Positions 1-7,528 of a stretch of 7,631 nt of DNA are shown here, piece by piece. This DNA is from an uncultured Chromatiaceae bacterium (GTDB lineage Bacteria; Pseudomonadota; Gammaproteobacteria; Enterobacterales; Alteromonadaceae): assembly GCA_946482615.1 (NCBI GenBank), contig CAMLSF010000168.1, forward strand, positions 1-7,631. Direction: 5' to 3'. The translations under genes and the position numbers were made by a program. Position 1 is the first letter of the stretch. Each line of letters begins with the position of its first letter. The notes under the pieces are model-generated. The model did no database searches, had not been told where the DNA came from, and saw nothing but the letters and a program-made list of their open reading frames with translations.

Positions 1-47
1 ACAAAAGCTGCTTTTTGCCCGCTTACAACAAGCCAGCTGAGTGCAGC

Positions 48-78
48 AAAAAAAAAACCGGCATCAAAGCCGGTTTTT
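48..78 (-). terminator. Intrinsic terminator of tyrS
   Basis: Perfect inverted repeat: AAAAACCGGC (53-62) and GCCGGTTTTT (69-78) around the 6-nt loop ATCAAA. Read on the minus strand, the hairpin lies 17 nt past the tyrS stop codon and runs into ten consecutive T residues (complement of A48-A57), the classic Rho-independent form. The plus-strand reading also ends in five T residues, so it could work weakly in both directions. This is seen directly in the sequence; activity is inferred. Confidence 0.9.
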
Positions 79-94
79 GGTAATAGGGCAACAA

Positions 95-1297
95 TTAAAC
101 CAGACTGACTTTGGCGAATTTACGTTTGCCAACCTGGAAGATATGACAACTGCCTTTGGCAAATTCCATTTTGCTGTCTTCCACTTTGGTTTCACCGTCC
201 AGCTTAACCGCGCCTTGTTTAATCATCCGCAGGGCTTCTGAGGTACTTTCCACTAAACCCGCTTCTTTTAACAAATTAGCGATCTGAATACGGTCAGAAC
301 TTAAAGTCAGGCTCAGTTCAGGGATATCATCCGGCAAGGCATTTTTCTGAAAACGCTGGATGAAATCCTGCTCTGCTGCTTCAGCTGCAGCCTGGTCATG
401 GAAACGGGCAATAATTTCTTTTGCCAGCTCAATTTTGATATCACGAGGGTTCCGACCTTCTGCAGCTTGTTGTTTCATTGCAGCAATATCAGCCAGAGGA
501 CGGAAACTCAGCAAATCGTAGTAACGCCACATCAGCTCATCACTGATGGACATGACTTTGCCAAACATCTCGCCCGGTGTGTCCGTGATGCCAATATAGT
601 TGCCTAAGGACTTGGACATCTTTTGCACACCGTCCAGACCTTCGAGCAAAGGCACCATAATGATGGTTTGTGGGCGCTGACCTTCATCTTTTTGCAGCTC
701 ACGGCCCATCAACAGGTTAAAACGCTGATCGGTGCCGCCCATTTCGATGTCGGCTTCCAACGCAACAGAATCCCAGCCCTGTACCAGCGGGTATAAAAAC
801 TCATGAATAGCAATAGACTGGTTATTGGCATAACGCTTTTTGAAGTCATCGCGTTCCAGCATACGGGCGACCGTTTGACGGGCAGCCAATTTGATCATGC
901 CTGCCGCACCTAACTTTTCCATCCATTCGGAGTTAAAAGCCACCCGTGTTTTTGCCGGATCAAGAATTTTAAACACCTGCTCTTTATAGGTCTGGGCATT
1001 TGCCAGCACATCTTCGCGGGTTAAGGGTTTACGCGTAACGTTTTTACCCGTTGGATCACCAATCATGCCGGTGAAGTCGCCAATCAGAAAAATAACCTCA
1101 TGGCCCAACTGTTGAAAGGTACGTAATTTGTTGATCAGAACAGTGTGGCCTAAATGCAAATCTGGTGCAGTTGGATCAAAACCTGCCTTGATTTTTAAAG
1201 GTTTTCCTTCCTTTAACTTGGCAATCAGTTCTTCTTCTAACAAAATCTCTTCGCAGCCGCGTTTTATCTCAGCCAGCGCCTGCTCCCAGTGAGCCAT
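95..1297 (-). CDS. tyrS: Tyrosyl-tRNA synthetase (TyrZ-like, about 400 aa)
   Basis: Cytoplasmic class I aminoacyl-tRNA synthetase that activates tyrosine with ATP and charges tRNA-Tyr. The 400-residue product carries both class I signatures: HLGH at residues 48-51, within the stretch [13 protein letters not shown], and KMSKS at 226-230. Between them are the [12 protein letters not shown] stretch and the GGTDQRFN segment typical of the tyrosine/ATP pocket. The C-terminal part (about 335-398; [12 protein letters not shown]) is an S4-type RNA-binding domain. The length and motif style fit the shorter TyrZ-like branch found in Haemophilus, Vibrio and Pseudomonas rather than the roughly 424-residue E. 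coli TyrS; this subgroup call is from memory of the family. The ATG start is supported by a strong AGGAGT site (1308-1303) five bases upstream. The gene is divergent from mepM and ends at the hairpin terminator at 48-78. It is intact, with nothing odd. Confidence 0.97.
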   Translation of the reverse strand: MAHWEQALAEIKRGCEEILLEEELIAKLKEGKPLKIKAGFDPTAPDLHLGHTVLINKLRTFQQLGHEVIFLIGDFTGMIGDPTGKNVTRKPLTREDVLANAQTYKEQVFKILDPAKTRVAFNSEWMEKLGAAGMIKLAARQTVARMLERDDFKKRYANNQSIAIHEFLYPLVQGWDSVALEADIEMGGTDQRFNLLMGRELQKDEGQRPQTIIMVPLLEGLDGVQKMSKSLGNYIGITDTPGEMFGKVMSISDELMWRYYDLLSFRPLADIAAMKQQAAEGRNPRDIKIELAKEIIARFHDQAAAEAAEQDFIQRFQKNALPDDIPELSLTLSSDRIQIANLLKEAGLVESTSEALRMIKQGAVKLDGETKVEDSKMEFAKGSCHIFQVGKRKFAKVSLV

Positions 1298-1459
1298 GGT
1301 CTACTCCTAAATCTCTTTGTATTTGGCAAAATTTCAAGCCTGCATTCTAACGAAACATTTCTTCAGATCAAACCAACAAAAGTGTGGCATCAGGTAAAAA
1401 ATCGTTATATGCTCGTTTTTTTATTGGTTTGTCTGATAATAATAAGAGATGCGCTTTCT
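1298..1459. other. Divergent tyrS / mepM intergenic region
   Basis: This 162-bp AT-rich stretch lies between the divergent tyrS and mepM starts. It holds the tyrS promoter (1344-1371). For the plus strand, the best -10-like hexamer is GATAAT at 1435-1440, but no convincing -35 lies 16-18 bp upstream of it, so the mepM promoter is unresolved. The mepM reading frame stays open through the whole stretch and into the 5' end of tyrS, but I judge that part untranslated (see mepM). Confidence 0.5.
1344..1371 (-). promoter_or_regulatory. Candidate sigma70 promoter of tyrS
   Basis: On the minus strand, a -35-like TTGATC (1371-1366) is separated by 16 bp from a -10-like TAGAAT (1349-1344, five of six consensus bases). 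Transcription would start near 1337, giving a leader of about 40 nt that ends in the AGGAGT ribosome site of tyrS. The leader is too short for an elaborate leader-RNA control. The match is by eye only. Confidence 0.55.
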
Positions 1460-2767
1460 ATGATTTCTTCTTTGCCTATCAAACATCGGTTATTAATCGG
1501 CGCTTTAAGCGGCATTGTTGCCGTTATGCTGTTGATCCCGTCAGAACAAGCTTCAGCCTCCAGAACTACAGAAACTTCTGAGTTGGAAGTTGGAAAAAGA
1601 TACAGTATTGATATCCCTTTGGTGGAAGAGAAAATTGCAGCAGAGCAGCTTGCAACCTTGCCACACGAAGATAACTCACTGGAGTGGGTGACTGTTGATG
1701 TGAAAAAAGGCGACATTTTGTCGACTATTTTCCGTAAAGCTAAATTAGATCAAGCCGCGATGCAGGAAGTGTTGGAACTGGGTAAGCCAGTAAAAACCTT
1801 AACCCGCATTTTCCCCGGCGAACAAATTGAGTTTGGTCTGGACAACCAGGGCAAGCTGCAGGAAATCCGCTATCCCATCAACAACCTGAAAACTTTACGT
1901 GTACAGCGTACTGCTGATGGTAAGTTTGCGGCTGAAGAATTGCTCAAAGAAGTTGAAACCCGTACTGAAGTAGTCAGCGGTGTGGTCAACGGTTCGTTCT
2001 GGAACGCAGGTCTGGAAGCAGGTTTAACCGAAGCTCAGATGCTGACTCTGGCCAACAACATTTTCAGTTACGACATCGACTTTGGTCTGGATATCAAAGC
2101 TGGTGACAGTTTTAGCGTGATTTTTGAAACCCGTTATGCCGACGGTCAATTTGTTGGTAACGGTAATATTCTCGCTGCGCAGTTTAAAAACGAAGGTCAG
2201 GTCTATCAGGCAGTGCGTCACAAGGACGGCGCCTATTACAAGCCGGATGGTAAGGGCACCAAACAAGCCTTCTTACGTGCCCCGGTCGCCTTCCAGTACG
2301 TTAGCTCTAATTTTAATCCCCGCCGTTTACACCCAGTGTTAAAGAAAGTAAAACCACACAATGGTGTTGATTATGTTGCTGCTGTAGGAACTCCTATTAT
2401 GGCGGCTGGTGATGGTAAAGTGATAGCGTCCACCCGTAACGGTGTGAATGGTAACTATGTGTTTATCAAGCATAAAAACAATATTGTTACCAAGTACCTG
2501 CACTTGTCCAAACGGGATGTGAAACAAGGTGAAAACGTGAAACAAGGTCAGGTGATAGGCCGCTTAGGTTCAACAGGCCGCGTCACCGGTGCTCACCTGC
2601 ACTATGAATTTGTTGTAGGTGGTGTACACCGTAACCCACGTACTGTGAAATTACCTCAGGCAGATGCGCTGTCTACCAGCGAACGTATTGCTTTTGTTAA
2701 CGAAGCAAAACAGCTGATAGCTCAAATGCAGAACCATGAGCGGATCACAGTAGCAGCTGCTGAGTAA
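1460..2767 (+). CDS. mepM: Membrane-anchored M23 peptidoglycan DD-endopeptidase, MepM-like
   Basis: Periplasmic zinc metallopeptidase that cleaves peptide crosslinks in peptidoglycan so that new wall can be inserted. From the ATG at 1460 it is 435 residues, close to the roughly 440 of E. coli MepM (YebA). Domains in order: a hydrophobic anchor or signal at about 11-26; an OapA/LysM-like domain at about 76-145 (VDVKKGDILSTIF onward); a Csd3-type second N-terminal domain at about 178-275; and the M23 catalytic domain at about 286-385. The zinc ligands are visible as H300 and D304 in HNGVD, and H379 and H381 in HLH, so the enzyme should be active. The stretch FNPRRLHPV before the first ligand is typical of this subfamily. 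The frame is open upstream to an ATG at 1289, which overlaps tyrS, and also has an ATG at 1409. I prefer 1460 because it places a standard basic-hydrophobic signal at the N terminus and has a weak AAGAGA site about 10 nt upstream. Its stop overlaps anmK by 1 nt. Confidence 0.92.
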   Translation: MISSLPIKHRLLIGALSGIVAVMLLIPSEQASASRTTETSELEVGKRYSIDIPLVEEKIAAEQLATLPHEDNSLEWVTVDVKKGDILSTIFRKAKLDQAAMQEVLELGKPVKTLTRIFPGEQIEFGLDNQGKLQEIRYPINNLKTLRVQRTADGKFAAEELLKEVETRTEVVSGVVNGSFWNAGLEAGLTEAQMLTLANNIFSYDIDFGLDIKAGDSFSVIFETRYADGQFVGNGNILAAQFKNEGQVYQAVRHKDGAYYKPDGKGTKQAFLRAPVAFQYVSSNFNPRRLHPVLKKVKPHNGVDYVAAVGTPIMAAGDGKVIASTRNGVNGNYVFIKHKNNIVTKYLHLSKRDVKQGENVKQGQVIGRLGSTGRVTGAHLHYEFVVGGVHRNPRTVKLPQADALSTSERIAFVNEAKQLIAQMQNHERITVAAAE

Positions 2768-3876
2768 TGTCCAGCCTGTACATAGGCATCATGTCCGGCA
2801 CCAGTCTCGATGGTATCGATCTGGTGCTGGTTCGTTTTAGCCAGCCCACTCAGAATAGCCTTCTGCCTGAATTACTTGACTCCCTGCTTTGCCCCTTCCC
2901 TGACCAGTTACGCCAACAGCTCAGTCAATTGGCCCAGTCCGGCCCGGATGAACTTGAACTGATGGGGTTAGTGGAGCAGCAACTGGCATTAGCTTATGCT
3001 GATGCAGTCAAACAGTTATTAGCGAAAGCCAAAGTCAGCCCTGAACAGATCAAAGCCATTGGCTGCCATGGCCAGACCATCAGGCACAGGCCTTATGCGC
3101 AGTTTCCTTTTACTTATCAGATTGGTGATATGTTCCGTCTGGCTGCCGAAACGCAAATCCGGGTCATTGCTGATTTTCGCCGTAAAGACATGGCGTATGG
3201 TGGGCAAGGTGCTCCGCTGGTACCGGCTTTTCATAAAGCGATTTTTGCCAAACCAGACTGCTATCGCGCTATTTTAAATATTGGTGGTATCGCCAATGTC
3301 ACCTTGCTGCAACCCAACCAGGCAGTGCGTGGTTTTGATACAGGCCCTGGCAACGGCTTAATGGACAACTGGATCCAGCAGCAAGGCTTAGGTTTATTCG
3401 ACAAAGATGGCCTGTATGCGGCTTCTGGCTCGATACAACAGGATTTGTTAGAAAGCCTGCTGTCAGACCCCTACTTTCAGTTGCAAGGCCCCAAAAGCAC
3501 AGGCAGAGAATATTTCAACGCAGAGTGGCTGGCGCAAAAACTACAGACGAAAAACTATGCTGCAGCCGATGTGCAGCGCACTCTGACCCGTTTTACTGCC
3601 CAAAGCATTAAAATTGCACTGAACAATGAGGCCATAACGGAATTATTTGTCTGTGGTGGCGGTGCTTATAACAAGGTGCTGATCAGCGATTTACAGCAGT
3701 TATTCCCAGGTGTGCAACTTCAGCAAACCGCCAGTTTAGGTGTCAAAGCTGACGATGTCGAAGCCATGGCTTTTGCATGGCTGGCTTACGCCTATGACCA
3801 GAAGATCCCGGGCAATATTCCGGACGTAACGGGCGCACGGAAAGCTGTGGTTTTAGGCGCGGAATTTAGCAGTTAA
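2767..3876 (+). CDS. anmK: Anhydro-N-acetylmuramic acid kinase
   Basis: Cytoplasmic recycling enzyme that opens the 1,6-anhydro ring of anhMurNAc and phosphorylates it with ATP, giving MurNAc-6-phosphate for the MurQ etherase. It is 369 residues, the length I recall for E. coli AnmK. Signatures seen: MSGTSLDGID at residues 9-18 (phosphate-binding loop region), CHGQTIRHRP from residue 100, FDTGPGN at 190-196 with D191 the probable catalytic base by family analogy, CGGGAYN at 296-302, and the C-terminal GNIPDVTGA stretch. The ATG shares its A with the TAA of mepM (TAATG), and I see no strong ribosome site of its own, so translation is probably coupled to mepM. No murQ is visible in the window. 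The pairing with a wall endopeptidase puts a cutting and a recycling step in one transcript. Confidence 0.97.
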   Translation: MSSLYIGIMSGTSLDGIDLVLVRFSQPTQNSLLPELLDSLLCPFPDQLRQQLSQLAQSGPDELELMGLVEQQLALAYADAVKQLLAKAKVSPEQIKAIGCHGQTIRHRPYAQFPFTYQIGDMFRLAAETQIRVIADFRRKDMAYGGQGAPLVPAFHKAIFAKPDCYRAILNIGGIANVTLLQPNQAVRGFDTGPGNGLMDNWIQQQGLGLFDKDGLYAASGSIQQDLLESLLSDPYFQLQGPKSTGREYFNAEWLAQKLQTKNYAAADVQRTLTRFTAQSIKIALNNEAITELFVCGGGAYNKVLISDLQQLFPGVQLQQTASLGVKADDVEAMAFAWLAYAYDQKIPGNIPDVTGARKAVVLGAEFSS

Positions 3877-3885
3877 CACCGCGCC
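3856..3885. terminator. Possible hairpin terminator between convergent anmK and pqiC
   Basis: A perfect 7-bp GC-only stem, GGCGCGG (3856-3862) with CCGCGCC (3879-3885), encloses a 16-nt loop that contains the anmK stop codon. On the plus strand it is followed by CTGTCTTAGTTTTG, which is only moderately T-rich. On the minus strand it would lie just beyond the pqiC stop and be followed by TAAAACC, also weak. The long loop and poor T tracts make this a tentative call, but no other terminator fits in the 14-bp gap. Confidence 0.35.
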
Positions 3886-3890
3886 CTGTC

Positions 3891-4445
3891 TTAGTTTTGC
3901 TCCACCAGTTTTGCTATTTGTGTTGCCACTTGTCCCCAGCCTTCACCTAAAGTTTTAACCACTTCATCATAACCATCATCGGCAATAGGCAATTGCAGTT
4001 CAAAAGGCAGTTGTTTGACAACAGCACCAGCGAGCAAATGCGCCTGGCCACTGATCAAAACAACACCCTCTGCTGTGGTGTGAAACTGAGTCACCTGCAC
4101 CGTCAGACGGTTGTCCGCAGGGCTGCTTGCTTGCTGAGTCACACGCCAGTCCGTTAAAGCGCCGGACAAATGTGCCTGCAAATTACGACTGAGTTGCTGA
4201 TCCAGAGCTTCAGCCCATTGATGAGTGCGGGTCAGTTGCAGATTGACTTCGTTGTTCTGATACACCAGCGCATTGCTGTTCAGATAACTGGCCACCATCA
4301 CAGGTTCAACCACCAGCACTTTATTGCTATCAACCACAGGAGCTTTCGCCGCTACTGCAGGTAAACGGTAATACTGCAGCTCAGACGGTGAGCTGCCACA
4401 GCCAGCCAGAGCCAGACTTAACACTACACAAGCTAAATAACGCAT
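3891..4445 (-). CDS. pqiC: PqiC outer-membrane lipoprotein of the Pqi transport system
   Basis: 184-residue lipoprotein of the PqiC/YmbA (DUF330) family, similar in length to E. coli PqiC. The N terminus is a short lipoprotein signal with the lipobox LAGC at residues 13-16, so C16 is the lipidated cysteine. The next residue is Gly rather than Asp, consistent with sorting to the outer membrane. The mature part starts with GSSPSELQYYRLP, a sequence typical of the family near the lipid anchor. In the known system PqiC sits at the outer-membrane end of the PqiB tube. The ATG overlaps the pqiB stop by 1 nt (TGATG), and an AGAAGGG site (4458-4452) lies 6 nt upstream inside pqiB. It is therefore the last gene of a tightly coupled pqiABC operon. 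It is intact. Confidence 0.93.
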   Translation of the reverse strand: MRYLACVVLSLALAGCGSSPSELQYYRLPAVAAKAPVVDSNKVLVVEPVMVASYLNSNALVYQNNEVNLQLTRTHQWAEALDQQLSRNLQAHLSGALTDWRVTQQASSPADNRLTVQVTQFHTTAEGVVLISGQAHLLAGAVVKQLPFELQLPIADDGYDEVVKTLGEGWGQVATQIAKLVEQN

Positions 4446-6199
4446 CAGTTGCCCTTCTCAGGTTCAGGATCTTTAGGCAGATCGGCATTAAAAATCAGTG
4501 AGTTACTCTGAGTATTCATAGTTTTAATCACAGGCTGCAAGTCACGTAATAACTGGTCCATTGACTGCAAATTACCATTTAAGCGCTCGTACGCCGGTGA
4601 ACCCGGCGAAAAACCAGCCAGAGTTTTGCGCAGTTCAGTCAGGCTTTGCTGAATATCAGCCGGCAATTGCTGCACTGATTTATCCTGCACCAGTTGATCC
4701 AGCGATTGGATCAGCTGCTCTGCATTTTTCAGCATTTTTTCACTTTGCACTAAGGTAGCCGAACTTTGCGCCAATACATCTTCCACTGGCAGACTATTAA
4801 CTTTATCCAACACCTGCAGCACTTTTTGCTCAATATTGGCCAGGCCACTTGGGGCTGTAGGCATAATTTTCAGACCTGCATGATCCGCTAAAGCAAAAGG
4901 TGCAGGCACAAAACCTTCACTGGAAAACTCCGGTGCCTGAGCCGTTGCGACTTGAACTTTCTCAGACTGTTCAGCATCAGCCAAAGCCGGCACCTCCACT
5001 TTGACTTTAGGCGGCTCAATCACTGCATCTGTTTGCACCAGTTCAATATACAAAGCGCCCGTCAACAGACTGCCGGTTTTTAATACAGCTCTTAAACCAT
5101 GTTGCACTGCAGTTTCTAATTCCTGCGCCAGTTTTTTCAGGCTCATCTCACCAGCCAGACGACCCGCTTCCACCCGCACCAACACAGGAATACCTTTTTT
5201 AAAGGCCACATCCAACGGATTGTCCATATTAAAAAAGTATGGCGCCATAGCCACAGTACCAATACGTATGCCTTTGTATTCCAAAGGAGCACCAGCTGTT
5301 AAACCACGGATGGACTCATCAAAAAACATCAGGTATTCGTTGTATTCGGTATACAAACCTTCTTTGATAGCCTTTTGGTTTTTAAACAACTGAAACTCGC
5401 TGTTGCTGGCTACTTTATCCCCTGCAGGCCAACCATCCAGCACATCAAAATGCACACCACCGCTGAGCAAAGTGGCAACAGAAGCTAACTCCACCCGCAC
5501 ACCCTGAGCAGACACATCCAGTGCCATACCACTGGCTTGCCAGAAGCGTACGTTTTCCGTGACTAACGAATCATAAGGTGCACGGATAAACAACTGATAC
5601 GTCATATGACCTTGTTCAGCCACGAAATTACTGGTTTCTACAGTGCCTACGGCATAACCGTGATAAAGCACAGGGTCGCCAACGGCCAGAGCTGTGGCGT
5701 CATCACTTAACAAAGTCACCCGTACACCAGGCGCATCGGCTGGCGCTATAGGCGGGCTGTCGAGTAATTCATAATAATACTTTTGCACACTGGCTTTGCC
5801 AGGCTGCAATTCGATATAAGCACCGGATAACAGGGTATTTAAACCACTGACGCCACCCCGGCCTACTGTAGGTTTGACCACCCAAAGCTGCGAATCTTCA
5901 TTCAGCAACGCCTCAATACCGGGATCCATCCGGGCTTTGATCAGAACTTTGCTTAAATCTTCCGACAGCTGCACTGATTCCACCCGGCCTATATCCACAC
6001 TGCGGCTTTTGATCTGGGTTTTACCTGCCACTATGCCTTCGGCATTCAGTGTGACTAAGGTAATGACTGGCCCCTGGTTTTTCTGGGTGTAATACAACAT
6101 CCAGATCCCGATAGCCACAGCTATCACTGGCACTATCCAGATCGGAGATAATTGTCGGATCTTTTTCACCGCCGCTACCCGGCCTTGCGTCTTAGCCAC
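4445..6199 (-). CDS. pqiB: PqiB, three-MCE-domain transenvelope protein (GTG start)
   Basis: 584-residue inner-membrane-anchored protein of the MCE family. E. coli PqiB forms a hexameric tube across the periplasm and is thought to carry lipids between membranes. In order: a basic N terminus; one membrane segment at about 18-36; MCE domains beginning near residues 43, 158 and 286, each with the recurrent G-x(2-3)-V/I-G-x-V pattern (DIGRVESV, YAVGTVET, IRIGTVAM); a Pro/Val-rich linker at about 395-450; and a C-terminal helical region at about 453-565. The C-terminal QQLPADIQQSLTEL and LRDLQPVIKTMN segments match what I recall of E. coli PqiB. The frame is open to an ATG at 6250, but the GTG at 6199 is preferred: it has a strong AGAGGAG site 7 nt upstream and overlaps the pqiA stop by 8 nt. 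The linker appears longer than in E. coli (546 aa). Confidence 0.94.
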   Translation of the reverse strand: MAKTQGRVAAVKKIRQLSPIWIVPVIAVAIGIWMLYYTQKNQGPVITLVTLNAEGIVAGKTQIKSRSVDIGRVESVQLSEDLSKVLIKARMDPGIEALLNEDSQLWVVKPTVGRGGVSGLNTLLSGAYIELQPGKASVQKYYYELLDSPPIAPADAPGVRVTLLSDDATALAVGDPVLYHGYAVGTVETSNFVAEQGHMTYQLFIRAPYDSLVTENVRFWQASGMALDVSAQGVRVELASVATLLSGGVHFDVLDGWPAGDKVASNSEFQLFKNQKAIKEGLYTEYNEYLMFFDESIRGLTAGAPLEYKGIRIGTVAMAPYFFNMDNPLDVAFKKGIPVLVRVEAGRLAGEMSLKKLAQELETAVQHGLRAVLKTGSLLTGALYIELVQTDAVIEPPKVKVEVPALADAEQSEKVQVATAQAPEFSSEGFVPAPFALADHAGLKIMPTAPSGLANIEQKVLQVLDKVNSLPVEDVLAQSSATLVQSEKMLKNAEQLIQSLDQLVQDKSVQQLPADIQQSLTELRKTLAGFSPGSPAYERLNGNLQSMDQLLRDLQPVIKTMNTQSNSLIFNADLPKDPEPEKGN

Positions 6200-7472
6200 G
6201 CTGCTGCTCCTCTTTTTTATTCCGTTGATCCCACAGTAAACGCGGGTCAAAACTCATAGCGGCGAGCATGGTGGTGATCACCACAGTCGCAAAAATAATA
6301 GCGCCCATACCTGGATACACGCCCATCAATAAATCAAACCTGACTAAAGCCGCCAGAATAGCCACCACCAACACATCCACCATAGACCAGCGGCCTATCC
6401 AGTCGACCAGCAGATACACTTTAGTCGACAACAACTGTCGCTTATGTCCGCTGTGGCTGGCCAGATAACAGAGCCAGAACATCACCACTATTTTCACTAC
6501 GGGCACCACCACGCTGGCTAATAAAATTACTATGGCCACAGGATAAGCACCATCCTTCCACATTAATATGATGCCGCTGATGATAGTAGACTGAATGCTG
6601 CTGCCCAAAGACACAGTTTCCATAATAGGCAGCAGGTTGGCGGGGATATACAACAGCGTTGCAGTAATCAGCCAGGCCAGAGTTTTTTGTAAGCTGGCCG
6701 GAATACGGGCCGTGACTTTAGTGCCACAGCGACCACAGTGTTTTTGTTCCAGCGGCACTATGGCAGTGCAACAACTGCAACTGGCTAAATTCAATGACAC
6801 TCCGGTCCGCCCGGCAAATTCAGCTGAAACAGGCTGAGGAGCAGGAGCTATAGATTCCCATAACGCATGGCGGTCTATCACCTGAAAAGTGCGCAAATGC
6901 AACAAACAAAATAAACAAAAGGCCCAGAAACTCATACCCACAGAGATATCGGCATAGACCACCAATTTGACAAAAGCGACCAGAATACCAATAAGGAAAA
7001 TATCCACCATGCTCCAGGGTTTGAGCATATAAAGCACCCGGGCAGTCCAGACCAGCCCCCGCACGCGGCGCACCATACCGAGCTTGATATAAATCACCGC
7101 CAGCATACAAAACGCCGGTATCGCCTGAATAAATAACCAGACCAGCACAGCCAGCCACTGCTGATGTTCGTTAAATAAAACGGAGGAGGTATCAAAGAAA
7201 CTCATGATATGGACGTTCCCCGCCACATCCATGCCGATAAAAGGAAAGAGGTTGGCAAGCACCAGCATAAACAACGAGCTGGCCGCATAAAGTACAGGGC
7301 GTAACACCGGATCTTTTTGCCGCATATCCAGTAAGTAACCGCAACGACTGCAGGCCGCTTCCTGACCTATAGCCAACAACGGCAATTGCTGCAACAAATC
7401 GCAGTGACGACAAAGCACCAGTTCAGTAACAGCGTGCGCGGGCTGCGTTACACCAGACTCCAGATCAGACAA
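6192..7472 (-). CDS. pqiA: PqiA inner-membrane protein with two zinc-ribbon/membrane halves (TTG start)
   Basis: 426-residue polytopic inner-membrane protein, the membrane partner of PqiB in the Pqi system (E. coli PqiA about 417 aa). The protein is an internal duplication. Each half opens with a zinc-ribbon of two CxxC pairs (C21/C24 with C41/C44; C232/C235 with C246/C249) and continues into about four membrane segments. The halves align closely: WSMVD occurs at 153-157 and again at 362-366, about 131 residues after each first cysteine, and LANLFPF and PANLLPI are matching segments. The start is a TTG; no ATG or GTG lies upstream in frame before a stop at 7541-7539, and AAGGA (7483-7479) sits 6 nt upstream of it. 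First gene of pqiABC; its stop overlaps the pqiB GTG. All eight cysteines are present. Confidence 0.94.
   Translation of the reverse strand: MSDLESGVTQPAHAVTELVLCRHCDLLQQLPLLAIGQEAACSRCGYLLDMRQKDPVLRPVLYAASSLFMLVLANLFPFIGMDVAGNVHIMSFFDTSSVLFNEHQQWLAVLVWLFIQAIPAFCMLAVIYIKLGMVRRVRGLVWTARVLYMLKPWSMVDIFLIGILVAFVKLVVYADISVGMSFWAFCLFCLLHLRTFQVIDRHALWESIAPAPQPVSAEFAGRTGVSLNLASCSCCTAIVPLEQKHCGRCGTKVTARIPASLQKTLAWLITATLLYIPANLLPIMETVSLGSSIQSTIISGIILMWKDGAYPVAIVILLASVVVPVVKIVVMFWLCYLASHSGHKRQLLSTKVYLLVDWIGRWSMVDVLVVAILAALVRFDLLMGVYPGMGAIIFATVVITTMLAAMSFDPRLLWDQRNKKEEQQRG
6207..6213 (-). promoter_or_regulatory. Ribosome binding site that fixes the pqiB GTG start
   Basis: AGAGGAG on the minus strand (6213-6207), 7 nt before the GTG at 6199 and inside the last codons of pqiA. 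It is the strongest ribosome-site match in this area and argues against the upstream ATG at 6250, which lies 59 bp inside pqiA. Confidence 0.8.
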
Positions 7473-7478
7473 AAAGAT

Positions 7479-7483
7479 TCCTT
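7479..7483 (-). promoter_or_regulatory. Ribosome binding site that supports the pqiA TTG start
   Basis: AAGGA on the minus strand (7483-7479) lies 6 nt before the TTG at 7472-7470. Because the frame has no ATG or GTG between here and the upstream in-frame stop (7541-7539), this site is the main support for a TTG start. Confidence 0.75.
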
Positions 7484-7502
7484 TGCAAATGCCTATACTG
7501 CG

Positions 7503-7514
7503 AATAGCGCTATT
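7503..7514. promoter_or_regulatory. Perfect 12-bp palindrome in the pqi promoter, possible operator
   Basis: AATAGCGCTATT is fully self-complementary and sits 31-42 bp upstream of the pqiA start codon, overlapping both candidate promoters. Position and symmetry suit a dimeric regulator, but I cannot name one. It could also be chance. Confidence 0.35.
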
Positions 7515-7528
7515 GTAAGCAAAAAAAT

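Noticed and set aside
1..47. Possible end of another gene or RNA left of the tyrS terminator
   Set aside because: It is too short to judge; only a 5-bp GCTGC/GCAGC complement is visible and no frame or RNA signature can be supported.
1298..1343. Leader-RNA control of tyrS such as a T-box
   Set aside because: The inferred leader is only about 40 nt and has no stem array; T-boxes are also not expected in gammaproteobacteria.
1405..1716. 103-codon minus-strand open frame opposite the mepM 5' end
   Set aside because: It is antisense to the mepM signal and early domain, with composition expected from a shadow frame.
5001..5393. 130-codon plus-strand open frame opposite pqiB
   Set aside because: It is antisense to the conserved MCE3 region and has no family signature; the opposite strand explains the conservation.
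6820..7158. 112-codon minus-strand open frame inside pqiA
   Set aside because: It is a frame-shifted shadow of pqiA; the real frame carries the conserved cysteine and WSMVD motifs throughout.
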